Assembly: GCF_009856605.1 (NCBI RefSeq)
Contig: NZ_CP047242.1
Coordinates: forward strand, 2,858,001-2,922,000
DNA length: 64,000 nt
Reading direction: 5' to 3'
Source of the DNA: Trichormus variabilis 0441
GTDB lineage: Bacteria > Cyanobacteriota > Cyanobacteriia > Cyanobacteriales > Nostocaceae
Each line of letters starts with the position of its first letter. The stretch's first letter is position 1. The notes under the pieces were generated by a model. That model saw only the letters and a program-made list of their open reading frames with translations. It searched no databases and had not been told where the DNA came from. A program made the translations under genes and the position numbers. Of this stretch, positions 1 through 9,272 are shown in pieces.

Positions 1-2315
1 GTCTTAGTTATGAATTAGGAGCCACCAACATTTTGGAAATGTTGGACTTAGCAGGGATTCCTCTCACTTGGCAAGAACGCTCACAAAGCAATTACCCCCT
101 GATTTTTGCTGGTGGACAAACAGCAACATCAAACCCGGAACCATACGCCGACTTCTTCGACTTTTTCGCATTAGGAGATGGGGAAGAACTCCTAAGCGAA
201 ATTGGTTTGGTATTAGAAGAAGGTAAAAAAGCAGGATTGAGTCGAGATAATCTCCTCCTCGATTTGGCGCAAATACCAGGCGTGTACGTGCCGCAATTTT
301 ACCAGATGACGGACATGGGGTCAGTTCAGCCTCTACGTCCAGATGTACCAAAACGAATTTTGCGGCGGGTGGCTACTCCCATACCCGCTTATTCTATTGG
401 GCTAGTACCATACGTAGAAACTGTACATGATCGCTTGACAATAGAGATTCGCCGTGGATGCACTCGTGGCTGTCGCTTTTGTCAACCGGGAATGCTCACC
501 CGACCAGCTAGGGATGTAGAACCAGAAAAAGTAGTGGACGCAATAGAGCAGGGGATGCGGGCAACTGGTTATAATGAATTTTCTTTGTTGTCCCTGAGTT
601 GTTCCGATTATTTGTCCCTACCAGCCGTAGGGATGGAAATTAAAAATCGGTTAAGAAATGAAAATATTTCCTTGTCTCTCCCCAGTCAACGAGTAGATAG
701 ATTTGATGAAAACATTGCCAACATCCTGGGCGGTACACGGCAAGGCGGACTGACCTTTGCCCCAGAAGCCGGAACCCAAAGAATGCGGGATATCATCAAT
801 AAGGGTTTAACCAACGAAGAATTACTAAGAGGTGTAAAAACAGCCTGGGAACAAGGCTGGGATAAAATCAAGTTGTATTTTATGATTGGCTTACCGGGAG
901 AAACAGATGCGGATGTTTTCGGGATTGCAGAAACGGTAAGTTGGCTACAGCGAGAATGTAGGGAAAGAGGCAGAAGACCCCTCAACTTCAACATTACAAT
1001 TTCTAATTTCACACCCAAACCCCATACACCATTTCAGTGGCACTCTGTGGCGACTGCGGAATTTAAACGCAAGCAAGGCCTGTTGCGGCAAGCATTCCGC
1101 CAGCTACGAGGAGTAAAAGTCAACTTCACCGATGTCCGCATCTCAGCAATGGAGGACTTTATCGGTAGAGGCGATCGCTCCTTAGGTAAAGTAGTCCGTA
1201 GGGCTTGGGAATTAGGTGCAGGCATGGATTCCTGGTATGAGGGTCTAGATAAAGCTTTTGCAGCCTGGGAAAGTGCGATCGCTCAAGCTGGTCTAGATTG
1301 GAAATACCGCCTAGTAGAAAATGGTGAGTGGAATCTGTTTTATGCAGACGCTTTGGAAGGTGAAGAAATAAAGGAAGAAGAGGGAAAATCAAATCTCACT
1401 CAGCACTCCCTAGACTCTCCCCTCCCCTGGGATCATATAGATACAGGAATCGACAAAAAGTGGTTGCAAGAGGACTTAAAACGCGCTCTAGAAGCTGCCA
1501 TTGTTCCAGACTGCTCATTTGAAGGTTGTTCTCACTGTGGTGTTTGCGGCACTGACTTTGGCCACAACATCGTCATCGAGCCGCCGCCAATTCCCGAATT
1601 TGCTGGTGAGTTTGTTCCCAATACCACCAAGTCCCAACGACTACGAGTTTGGTTCGGTAAACAAGGTGACATGGCTTTAGTCAGCCATTTGGATCTAATG
1701 CGTCTATTAGATCGAGTAGTCAGAAGAGGCAGTCTACCAGTTACTTATACTGGAGGATTTCATCCCAATCCCCGGATTGTTGCAGCTAGTGCTTTAGCCT
1801 TGGGAGCTACTAGCAGTGGTGAAATTGTGGATTTTGAATTAACTCAATTAATTGAAGCAGATGCTTTTGTGCAGAAACTAGTTGATGAACTGCCACCAGA
1901 TATACCAATCTATCGTGTGGAACAGATAGATTTAAAATCCCCAGCCGCTAACCAAGTATTAGATAGGGCAGAATATGTAATTACGGTGGCAGCCTCAAGG
2001 AAGGTAAATGCTACACAATGGCAAAACTGGATCGATATGATTTTGGCAAAAGACGAAATCCTGTCCGAACAGACAACCAAATCTGGGAAAAGCCATTTAG
2101 TAAATCTGCGCTCACGTTTGTTTGAGTTGGAATTAGTTAAAACCCACGAAAGCGAAACTGAACCTACAGCCGTTTTGCGTTATGTAGGTAGCTGTCGCCC
2201 CGATGGTGTACTGTTGCGTCCCGAACAAACCCTATCTATGCTAGAAGTAGTAGCGGGTAAAGAAGAATTTCATCTTCTGCACATCCATCGCAATCAGCTA
2301 ATTTTAGCGGTATAA
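1..2315 (+). CDS. Radical SAM protein with C-terminal DUF2344 domain (5' end outside window)
   Basis: The frame is open from base 3, before any good start codon, so the N-terminus (expected B12-binding-like region) is missing. The radical SAM cluster motif CxxxCxxC is seen in RGCTRGCRFCQPG, about 150 residues into the visible part. A Cys-rich stretch (CSFEGCSHCGVCG) lies near residue 500. The last ~220 residues (from RVWFGKQGDMALVSHLDLMR) match the DUF2344 domain that follows radical SAM domains in this family (TIGR03960/TIGR03936 type). In cyanobacteria this gene commonly sits just upstream of rne, as here. The substrate is unknown; a role in RNA or tRNA modification would be inference only. 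Confidence 0.88.
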   Translation, partial: LSYELGATNILEMLDLAGIPLTWQERSQSNYPLIFAGGQTATSNPEPYADFFDFFALGDGEELLSEIGLVLEEGKKAGLSRDNLLLDLAQIPGVYVPQFYQMTDMGSVQPLRPDVPKRILRRVATPIPAYSIGLVPYVETVHDRLTIEIRRGCTRGCRFCQPGMLTRPARDVEPEKVVDAIEQGMRATGYNEFSLLSLSCSDYLSLPAVGMEIKNRLRNENISLSLPSQRVDRFDENIANILGGTRQGGLTFAPEAGTQRMRDIINKGLTNEELLRGVKTAWEQGWDKIKLYFMIGLPGETDADVFGIAETVSWLQRECRERGRRPLNFNITISNFTPKPHTPFQWHSVATAEFKRKQGLLRQAFRQLRGVKVNFTDVRISAMEDFIGRGDRSLGKVVRRAWELGAGMDSWYEGLDKAFAAWESAIAQAGLDWKYRLVENGEWNLFYADALEGEEIKEEEGKSNLTQHSLDSPLPWDHIDTGIDKKWLQEDLKRALEAAIVPDCSFEGCSHCGVCGTDFGHNIVIEPPPIPEFAGEFVPNTTKSQRLRVWFGKQGDMALVSHLDLMRLLDRVVRRGSLPVTYTGGFHPNPRIVAASALALGATSSGEIVDFELTQLIEADAFVQKLVDELPPDIPIYRVEQIDLKSPAANQVLDRAEYVITVAASRKVNATQWQNWIDMILAKDEILSEQTTKSGKSHLVNLRSRLFELELVKTHESETEPTAVLRYVGSCRPDGVLLRPEQTLSMLEVVAGKEEFHLLHIHRNQLILAV

Positions 2316-2871
2316 TCTCTGAAGGGTAACTTGCTAGTAGTTACTCTATTGTGGTACATCGTGGGAATTGATTTTTAGCAAGGTTGCGTTAGAATGGGGT
2401 GAAGAGAAATTTTCTGGCGCTGCATAGAAGAAGCTAGTTCACTATTACCCTGATCATCAGGGAGCGAAATTAAAGGTATTAGAGTGCAAATTCTAGGATT
2501 TTATCCCAGAGAAACTAAGGCAGATTAAAGAACACTCTCTTTATGGCTATCGTGTGAACTAGTGATTAACAGCAAGCTCCGTCAGCTTCTCTACCACCAT
2601 GCTTTTAAAACAACTGCTGAATGCCTAATCCCTAGATGGTGAAGGTATCACATCAGAAATCAACCACGGACGGTTGATTTATTTGCTTAGACAATATGCA
2701 GCCGTTCTGGAATAATCAGGCGTATCGACGCAATTCCCCAGTCAATAGCTTTTTATTTTGAAGCTCAACTTCACAATTTTTATTACCAGCAGTGTCTTTG
2801 GAGGCTGGCAGGGGCGAGAGGGATAACAAACCTCCAAGCCTGTTGACGCTGCCGATTTTTGAGGAAATTGA
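2316..2871. other. Intergenic region, probable long rne leader
   Basis: No gene is visible in these 556 bases. The last ~150 bases before rne include U-rich runs (near 2750-2785). Long 5' untranslated regions are known for rne in cyanobacteria and other bacteria, where RNase E adjusts its own mRNA level, so an autoregulatory leader is plausible. I see no tRNA, terminator or riboswitch I can name. A GAGGAAAT ribosome binding site lies just before the rne ATG. Confidence 0.4.
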
Positions 2872-4935
2872 ATGCCAAAACAAATTATTATCGCGGAGCA
2901 GCATCAAATCGCTGCTGTATTTTCGGAAGACCAAATACAAGAACTCGTTGTAGCCACAGGCCATCATCAAATCGGTGATATCTACTTAGGTGTAGTAGAA
3001 AATGTATTACCAGGTATTGATGCAGCTTTTGTCAACATCGGAGATCCAGAACGTAATGGTTTTATTCATGTAACGGATTTAGGCCCTTTACGACTCAAGC
3101 GAACAGCAGCAGCAATTACGGAATTATTAGCACCACAACAAAAAGTTTTGGTGCAGGTAATGAAAGAGCCAACGGGAACAAAAGGCCCAAGGCTCACAGG
3201 TAATATCACTTTACCCGGACGTTATGTGGTACTGATGCCCTATGGTAGGGGTGTAAATTTATCGAGGCGGATTAAGAGTGAAAGTGAACGTAACCGTTTA
3301 CGAGCATTAGCAATTTTAATTAAACCTGCTGGCATGGGTTTGCTGGTGCGTACAGAAGCAGAAGGCAAGCCAGAAGAAGCAATCATCGAAGATTTGGAAG
3401 TACTGCAAAAGCAATGGGAAGCCATTCAACAAGAGGCACAGTCAACTCGTGCGCCAGCACTCCTGAATCGGGACGATGATTTTATCCAGCGCGTATTACG
3501 TGATATGTATGGTGCGGATGTAAATCGGATTGTCGTCGATTCCAGTACTGGTTTGAAGCGAGTCAAACAGTATTTGCAGAACTGGAGTGGCGGTCAGACA
3601 CCACAAGGATTGTTGATTGACCATCACCGCGATCGCTCCCCCATTTTAGAATATTTCCGGATCAATGCCGCAATTAGAGAAGCGCTCAAACCAAGAGTAG
3701 ACCTACCTTCTGGCGGTTATATCATTATTGAGCCAACAGAAGCATTAACTGTCATAGATGTCAACTCAGGTTCCTTCACGCGATCGGCCACAGCCAGAGA
3801 AACTGTTTTGTGGACCAACTGTGAAGCCGCAACAGAAATTGCTCGTCAGCTACGTCTGCGGAATATCGCTGGGGTAATCGTCGTTGATTTTATTGACATG
3901 GAATCACGCCGTGACCAGTTACAAGTTCTCGAACACTTTAATAAAGCCCTCCGCGCAGATAAAGCTCGTCCCCAAATTGCCCAACTTACAGAGCTAGGTT
4001 TAGTAGAACTGACTCGCAAACGGCAAGGGCAAAATATTTATGAATTGTTTGGTGACACTTGCCCAGCCTGCGGTGGTTTAGGACATACAGTCCGCTTACC
4101 CGGAGAAACGGAGAACCGCTTACCTACTCCAGCAGCAGAAATTCCAGAACGTTTTGTATCTCTGCCTACACGAGAGCCTCGTTTACCAACTGCACGCATC
4201 AGCGAACCACGAGAAACCTACGATGGATTTGGTGAAGCGTTTGAAAACGACTCTGACTTGGGTGCTTTAAATTTAATTAATCATCCTAGCTATCAAGAAC
4301 TGAACGATAACAATAAACGTCGCGCCCGTACCCGTCGCAGTCGGATTGGCATCAATGGTACAAATGGCAAAGATGAACAAAGAATTACTGCCAACCCACT
4401 AGCTTTTATCAATGAGTCAGATTTAGACCTTGATGGAGATGTTGAATTAAGCGCTCCACCAGAGTTACCCACACCCAACCTGGGAAAATCTGGCTGGATT
4501 GAAAGAGCAGAACGGACTAAGGTTATTAAAACAGAGCCAGTTAAGCCAGTGGTGGAACCACCGGAGATTAAGACTGTAGAAATGACTCCAGAAGAACAAG
4601 ATATTTTTGCTCTTATGGGGATTTCTCCGCTAATTAAATTAGAGCAGGAGGTGAAAAATCCTAAATCCGTCATTATTAACATTGTTCAACCGGGACAAAC
4701 ACCAACTATACCGACTGAAATAACTCCGGAGCCGGTGGCTAAGACAACACCAAGCGTTGAAGTGAGTACACCAAAAGTAAAGCTGGAATCTAAGTCTGTG
4801 TCGGTAACGGCAACTGAACCAATAAAGTTGACAGAAACGACGGAAGAATCTGAAGTGAATGCCGCTAGCACTGCTAACCGTCGCCGTCGTCGTCGTTCTT
4901 CCGCTTCCGACTCAGATACGGGAGAGGATAGTTAA
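2872..4935 (+). CDS. rne: Ribonuclease E/G
   Basis: Endoribonuclease that starts mRNA decay and processes rRNA. The N-terminal half carries an S1 RNA-binding domain (about residues 35-120) and the DNase I-like catalytic domain, with the metal-binding aspartates in VIDVNSGSF (~295) and VVDFIDM (~338). The zinc-link motif CPACGG lies near 397. At 687 residues it is the compact cyanobacterial form, with no large enterobacterial degradosome scaffold. The C-terminal third is acidic/proline-rich and ends in a run of six arginines, RRRRRRSSA, the short tail reported in cyanobacterial RNase E to bind PNPase. The ATG is supported by an upstream GAGGAAAT. rnhB follows 270 bases downstream. Confidence 0.96.
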   Translation: MPKQIIIAEQHQIAAVFSEDQIQELVVATGHHQIGDIYLGVVENVLPGIDAAFVNIGDPERNGFIHVTDLGPLRLKRTAAAITELLAPQQKVLVQVMKEPTGTKGPRLTGNITLPGRYVVLMPYGRGVNLSRRIKSESERNRLRALAILIKPAGMGLLVRTEAEGKPEEAIIEDLEVLQKQWEAIQQEAQSTRAPALLNRDDDFIQRVLRDMYGADVNRIVVDSSTGLKRVKQYLQNWSGGQTPQGLLIDHHRDRSPILEYFRINAAIREALKPRVDLPSGGYIIIEPTEALTVIDVNSGSFTRSATARETVLWTNCEAATEIARQLRLRNIAGVIVVDFIDMESRRDQLQVLEHFNKALRADKARPQIAQLTELGLVELTRKRQGQNIYELFGDTCPACGGLGHTVRLPGETENRLPTPAAEIPERFVSLPTREPRLPTARISEPRETYDGFGEAFENDSDLGALNLINHPSYQELNDNNKRRARTRRSRIGINGTNGKDEQRITANPLAFINESDLDLDGDVELSAPPELPTPNLGKSGWIERAERTKVIKTEPVKPVVEPPEIKTVEMTPEEQDIFALMGISPLIKLEQEVKNPKSVIINIVQPGQTPTIPTEITPEPVAKTTPSVEVSTPKVKLESKSVSVTATEPIKLTETTEESEVNAASTANRRRRRRSSASDSDTGEDS

Positions 4936-5000
4936 GACCAATTCTGCAAAGCAGAGCCACAGATTTAAACTAGAATTCCAGACATTTTTTAGCTGCATAT

Positions 5001-5098
5001 TAGCGCGTCTATCCATAGTGCATTAATAAACTACAGAGGTACAGAGCAGACGGAGATCATGAAAGATATTCATGCACTAGATGACAGTAGACGCGCTA
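5001..5098. repeat. Long inverted repeat between rne and rnhB
   Basis: The outer arms TAGCGCGTCTA (5001-5011) and TAGACGCGCTA (5088-5098) are perfect 11-base complements. Inside them TAGTGCAT (5016-5023) pairs with ATGCACTA (5072-5079), with short mismatched stretches between. The loop is about 48 bases and is not followed by a T-run, so it is not a simple terminator. It could be an RNA processing element or a small palindromic mobile repeat. Confidence 0.6.
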
Positions 5099-5205
5099 CT
5101 ATTCTTTGAGTTCTCTAAGGGAGTACTCCTAGTGTGTTTTTGAGTTTGTTTTTGCGGGAAGACACAAGCCTAACCGTTAGATATTTTGCATTGGTGTAAG
5201 CTTTG

Positions 5206-5883
5206 ATGATGCTAAAGAAGGCGCAAACTACTGATAATCTAAAGTTGCCAATATCCCTAAATGCAACTGGTTGGCTGGAGTCCTCCCCTGATTGGTCGAA
5301 TATTTCAGGCCTGGTGGCAGGAGTAGATGAAGTAGGTCGGGGCGCTCTCTTTGGGCCTGTAGTGGCAGCATCTGTTATACTACCAGCTAGCTCTTTTCCT
5401 CAGCTGATGACAGCTGAGATTAAAGATAGCAAGAAACTATCTCATTCTCGCAGAGTTCAGCTAGCGCAGCAAATTTCTACGCTAGCTATAGACTGGAGAA
5501 TTGGTTATGCAACAACGGCTGAAATTGACCGAATTAATATTTTGCAGGCAACACTGTTAGCCATGAGACGGTCTGTAAAAAAGCTGAAATTACAGCCCAT
5601 ACTCTGTTTGGTGGATGGGAATCAACCAGTACAGGACTTGCCAATTTTACAACAAACTATTGTTAAGGGAGATGAGCGATCGCTCAATATTGCCGCGGCC
5701 AGCATCATGGCTAAAGTTTGGCGTGACGATTTGATACAGCGTCTATCAACCAAATATCCGATGTATGATTTAAAGAGTAACAAGGGATATGGTAGCAAAA
5801 AGCATTTGTTAGCTCTGGAAAAACACGGAGCTTCACCCTTACATCGTCAGTCGTTCCGCCCTTGTCAAATATCACTTGACTAG
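5206..5883 (+). CDS. rnhB: Ribonuclease HII
   Basis: Removes RNA from RNA-DNA hybrids and single ribonucleotides from DNA. The signature DEVGRGALFGPVVAA is present about 50 residues in and supplies the first catalytic Asp-Glu pair. Further conserved blocks are KDSKKLS and the C-terminal SNKGYGSKKHLLALEKHG. The total length (~225 aa) is normal. Two ATGs in a row (5206, 5209) follow an in-frame TTG; I take the first ATG. The N-terminal ~45 residues before the catalytic core are poorly conserved in appearance. Confidence 0.95.
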   Translation: MMLKKAQTTDNLKLPISLNATGWLESSPDWSNISGLVAGVDEVGRGALFGPVVAASVILPASSFPQLMTAEIKDSKKLSHSRRVQLAQQISTLAIDWRIGYATTAEIDRINILQATLLAMRRSVKKLKLQPILCLVDGNQPVQDLPILQQTIVKGDERSLNIAAASIMAKVWRDDLIQRLSTKYPMYDLKSNKGYGSKKHLLALEKHGASPLHRQSFRPCQISLD

Positions 5884-5961
5884 TTAATTAGTAATTAAAC
5901 CGTTCTTTCCTTCCAACAGAGGAGGAGTAGCAGTTGTTTTCTGCTACAGACAACTGACACA

Positions 5962-6549
5962 CTACTCTATATTGAAAATTGGCAATTGAGGATCATTATT
6001 AGCTAAAGCTTGTTCTTGGGTTTGGGAAATGACCCATTGACGATAGTCCACTAATAGTTGATGCAACAATCTTTGCTTTACGGTTAATAAGACACTTTTG
6101 AGCAAACCATTACCAGTAGTCTCTAAAATTGACTTGGGTGTTAGAGAGAAAGGAGGTGGTAAATCCACCTGCACTTGTAAATCAGCCCTACCTTCTAGGC
6201 GAGTAGCAGTATTTAATTGATATGGCGACAAATACCCTCTTAGATTGAGAGAGAAACGCTGGTTAATGTACTCAAAACCAAGAATTTCGCAACCTACTGA
6301 TCGCAGGTAAATTGTTCCGTTCGATTCTGCCCAAACTCTCATGTCTACAGTAGGTTGAATACTCAAGGACATGAAATTTAAAGGGCGCATTTTCAGCCGA
6401 AACACTTCCTCAGAAAGTTGCTGAATACGCCTTTGATCTACCAAAGCATTAACTAGACGTTGGGGCTGACGCAAGTAGTGCTGAATAGGAATAGGCTGCT
6501 GTGGTACAGCAATTTCTACCGATTGTGAGGCAGTGAACTTGGTAGCCAT
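5962..6549 (-). CDS. DUF1997 family protein
   Basis: A 195-residue soluble protein with no signal peptide or membrane segment. I recognise it as the DUF1997 family found across cyanobacteria and in plastids (for example the stretch MRPLNFMSLSIQPTVDMRVW). Its function is not established. The central part looks like alternating beta strands (SVGCEILGFEYINQRFSLN), consistent with a lipid- or ligand-binding SRPBCC-like fold, but that is inference. It converges with rnhB, 78 bases apart. Confidence 0.75.
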   Translation of the reverse strand: MATKFTASQSVEIAVPQQPIPIQHYLRQPQRLVNALVDQRRIQQLSEEVFRLKMRPLNFMSLSIQPTVDMRVWAESNGTIYLRSVGCEILGFEYINQRFSLNLRGYLSPYQLNTATRLEGRADLQVQVDLPPPFSLTPKSILETTGNGLLKSVLLTVKQRLLHQLLVDYRQWVISQTQEQALANNDPQLPIFNIE

Positions 6550-6972
6550 GAGTTGCGGGAAGTAATTGTTTTAATATTTCTACTATTAATTAGTTTATGA
6601 CTCAATAGATTTTATTATAGAAAAAAGTGTTCAATTAAAGTAGCTGATAAGCTAAATTATATTTAGGTATAATTCTTTTCTATGGTTAGAATGCCTAAAT
6701 GAAAAGAATTCATCGCTCGTAAGTATATAAATTATAACTCATATTATTCTCAATAAAGATACAGTTGACCTAGATATTCCAGAATTTAATCCACAGTTTT
6801 GATATTCATTAATTTGGAAGAAAATACACTCTCACCTATTTATTTAGATATGGTAGGGCGAAGATACAGCCCTACAACTTAGACAATGGCTTAATTATTG
6901 GTTCATAGTTAGTTGCTGACAGTAATATTCTATTTGTACTTATGATAAAGTCTATACACCAAACATATAACT
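6550..6972. other. Divergent intergenic region upstream of pheA
   Basis: AT-rich, gene-free stretch between the divergent DUF1997 gene and pheA. It must hold both promoters. I see a short inverted repeat TAGGGC..GCCCTA around 6852-6876 and nothing I can identify as an RNA gene. Confidence 0.3.
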
Positions 6973-7860
6973 ATGGGCAAAAACATAATGACATTATCTG
7001 TTGCTCATTTAGGGCCACCTGGTACTTATGCAGAACAAGCTACTATTTTTTATGTAAAATGGCTGAGTCACAGTAGTGGACTAGAAGCTAGTTTACGTCC
7101 TTATTCCAGCATTGCTCAGTCGCTCCAAGCTCTAGCTCAAGGAGAAACTCAATTAGCTGTTGTGCCTGTAGAAAATTCTATTGAAGGCAGTGTCACCATG
7201 ACAATGGATACAATGTGGCAGCTAGATAGTTTGCAAATTCAGTCAGCTTTAATCTTGCCCATTGCTCATGCTTTAATTTCTTGTGCCGATAGTTTAGATG
7301 GGATAAAAACGGTTTATTCTCATCCCCAAGCTCTAGCCCAGTGTCAAGGTTGGCTAAGAGCGTTTCTTCCTAATGTGCAACTGATTCCTAGTAATTCAAC
7401 AACTGAGGCGCTGGAAAAACTAGAGTATGATTTGTCAATAGGGGCGATCGCTTCCAGTAGAGCTGCTGAACTTTATAATTTACCCATACTAGCAAGTCGT
7501 ATTAATGACTATGCAGAAAACTGTACTCGCTTTTGGGTAATCAGTCAGGCAGAATCTGATATTACCCATCAATTGCCTTTACAAAAACTCACTCACACTT
7601 CTATTGCTTTTAGCGTACCTGCCAACGTGCCTGGTGCATTGCTCAAAACACTGCAAGTTTTTGCCCACTTGGATATTAACTTGAGTCGAATTGAGTCTCG
7701 TCCAACAAAGCGATCGCTGGGCGAGTATTTATTTTTTATTGATTTAGAAGCTGATGTCAATACACCACAGATGAAATCTGCTTTGCTTGAATTAACTACT
7801 TACACAGAAGTCTTAAAAATTTTTGGTAGTTACAGTGTACTTTCAGCTAACGATCAATAG
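6973..7860 (+). CDS. pheA: Prephenate dehydratase
   Basis: Converts prephenate to phenylpyruvate in phenylalanine synthesis. The N-terminal catalytic domain starts with LGPPGTYAEQA; the Thr-Arg-Phe motif is in NCTRFWVIS. A C-terminal ACT domain binds phenylalanine for feedback inhibition, with the ESRP motif in RIESRPTKRSLGEYLFF. There is no chorismate mutase domain, so this is the monofunctional form, and 295 residues is normal. An alternative ATG lies five codons in (6988), closer to the conserved start of the domain. Confidence 0.95.
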   Translation: MGKNIMTLSVAHLGPPGTYAEQATIFYVKWLSHSSGLEASLRPYSSIAQSLQALAQGETQLAVVPVENSIEGSVTMTMDTMWQLDSLQIQSALILPIAHALISCADSLDGIKTVYSHPQALAQCQGWLRAFLPNVQLIPSNSTTEALEKLEYDLSIGAIASSRAAELYNLPILASRINDYAENCTRFWVISQAESDITHQLPLQKLTHTSIAFSVPANVPGALLKTLQVFAHLDINLSRIESRPTKRSLGEYLFFIDLEADVNTPQMKSALLELTTYTEVLKIFGSYSVLSANDQ

Positions 7861-7900
7861 TAATTATTACTGCGTTATTGCTCAAGTTAACGATATCAAG

Positions 7901-8551
7901 TTAGAGCTTTGGGTTAAATGTATCTTTCAAAACAGAACGAGCTGCCAAATGATTGCGAGTGGTAGTTAAAATTTCTGCTTCTCGTTCTAGGCGAGCAGCA
8001 GTATCTTGCATTTCCAGTAATGATTGCTGCTCTCCCGCTACTCCATATAAGTTGCTGGCCACCCAGTAAGATAATTCTGTGGGTAAATCTGGCAATTCTT
8101 CAGGAATCTCTATATTTTGTTCTGTAATTTTAGCTGAAAGACGAACAACATCACGCAGCAGTTGCTCTACATCCGTTGCCAAAGGGCGCAAATCCTTTGC
8201 TGGTGGATGGTCTTCTAACCATTCCACTAAACCGACACGGTAGGGTTTTTCCCGTACGTATTCTAAGACACGGAATCTTTGTTGTCCCAGAGTCAACATT
8301 TTCATGCGGTCATCTGGTAGACGTTGATAGTGAATAATTTCTGCACAGCAGCCTACGTTCGCAATTGTGCCTTTTACTGGGTCAACCATCAAGACCCCGA
8401 ACCTGCGATCGCTTTCCAAAATCGTGTTCATCATGATTCGGTAGCGGAATTCAAATATATGCAGGGGCAATGGTCTGGTAGGAAACAGAACTACTTCGGG
8501 TAACGGGAACAGAGGTAGTTCGCGGACGGCAATTCTAGAAGAAGATGTCAT
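7901..8551 (-). CDS. LON N-terminal (substrate-binding) domain protein
   Basis: A 216-residue protein made only of the N-terminal domain of Lon protease. The hallmark is ELPLFPLPEVVLFPTRPLPLHIFEFRYR near the start (quoted in part: LPLFPLPEVVLFPTRPLPLH), followed by VLMVDP-like and GQQRFRVLEY motifs. It has no ATPase or protease domain, so it is not a protease itself. Such stand-alone LON-domain proteins are conserved in cyanobacteria, but their role is unknown. It converges with pheA. Confidence 0.88.
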   Translation of the reverse strand: MTSSSRIAVRELPLFPLPEVVLFPTRPLPLHIFEFRYRIMMNTILESDRRFGVLMVDPVKGTIANVGCCAEIIHYQRLPDDRMKMLTLGQQRFRVLEYVREKPYRVGLVEWLEDHPPAKDLRPLATDVEQLLRDVVRLSAKITEQNIEIPEELPDLPTELSYWVASNLYGVAGEQQSLLEMQDTAARLEREAEILTTTRNHLAARSVLKDTFNPKL

Positions 8552-8648
8552 TTTTACCTGAGTATAAATTTAATCTTTAAAATTTCTCTTTCTCTGCTTT
8601 TCCCGTATTTTCCTTACATTCTATCATTTGTTTTCTGGCTAAATAAAA

Positions 8649-8674
8649 TGCCCTGAAAAAATTATTTCAGGGCA
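8649..8674 (-). terminator. Terminator of the str operon (after rpsJ)
   Basis: A perfect 10-bp stem, TGCCCTGAAA (8649-8658) with TTTCAGGGCA (8665-8674), and a 6-base loop. On the minus strand it is followed by ATTTTATTT. It lies 78 bases past the rpsJ stop and would end the ribosomal operon before the LON-domain gene. Confidence 0.75.
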
Positions 8675-8752
8675 GCATAAATATTTTTACTAACGTCAGT
8701 TGTTAGCGGCTACTAGTCATTGGCGAAAAAATAACTATTGATTACTGACTAA

Positions 8753-9070
8753 TTAAAGCTTTACTTCAATATCTACACCAGATGGTAAATCCAGCTTCAT
8801 CAGCGCATCGATGGTTTTAGATGAAGGCTGGTAAATGTCGATAATCCGGCGGTGAGTACGGGTTTCAAAATGTTCGCGGGAATCCTTATCTACGTGGGGC
8901 GATCGCAGCACGCAGTATATCTTCCGTTTTGTGGGTAAGGGAATTGGGCCTATGGCTGTAGCGTTAGTACGGTTAGCTGTGTCAACGATCTTCTCGCAAG
9001 ATGTATCTAATAAACGACGGTCAAAAGCTTGTAAACGGATTCTAATCTTCTGCTGCTGTAGAGTTGCCAT
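8753..9070 (-). CDS. rpsJ: 30S ribosomal protein S10
   Basis: Small-subunit head protein, 105 residues. The opening [17 protein letters not shown], the block [20 protein letters not shown] and the ending [11 protein letters not shown] are diagnostic. It is the last gene of the minus-strand str operon, 200 bases downstream of tuf, as in other cyanobacteria where S10 sits with EF-Tu and not with the S10 operon. Confidence 0.98.
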   Translation of the reverse strand: MATLQQQKIRIRLQAFDRRLLDTSCEKIVDTANRTNATAIGPIPLPTKRKIYCVLRSPHVDKDSREHFETRTHRRIIDIYQPSSKTIDALMKLDLPSGVDIEVKL

Positions 9071-9106
9071 CTTAAATTTTCCAGGTTCTGATGAATTGAG
9101 GGGTTA

Positions 9107-9138
9107 GGGATTGGGGATTGGAGATTGGGGACTGGGAC
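9107..9138. repeat. Short tandem heptamer repeats (GGGATTG type)
   Basis: Four heptamers in a row: GGGATTG, GGGATTG, GAGATTG, GGGACTG, then GGAC. This is the short tandemly repeated repetitive sequence class common in Nostocales. It lies between tuf and rpsJ. The same heptamer family recurs at 37629-37670. Confidence 0.8.
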
Positions 9139-9218
9139 ACTTAGGCAAAAATCACTGTTTGTCCTTCTTGTCTTTTCCTAAATATCTAGTCCCCAGTACC
9201 TTATTTAAGTTCAGATAA

Positions 9219-9251
9219 AAGAGCAGAGATGCCGCAAGCTTCTCTGCTCTT
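9219..9251 (-). terminator. Terminator-like hairpin after tuf
   Basis: The stem AAGAGCAGAGA (9219-9229) pairs perfectly with TCTCTGCTCTT (9241-9251) around an 11-base loop. On the minus strand it is followed by TTATCTG, a weak T-tract. It lies 22 bases past the EF-Tu stop, so it probably ends or attenuates transcription before rpsJ. Confidence 0.65.
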
Positions 9252-9272
9252 AGTTATTAGGGTGAAAAAGTG

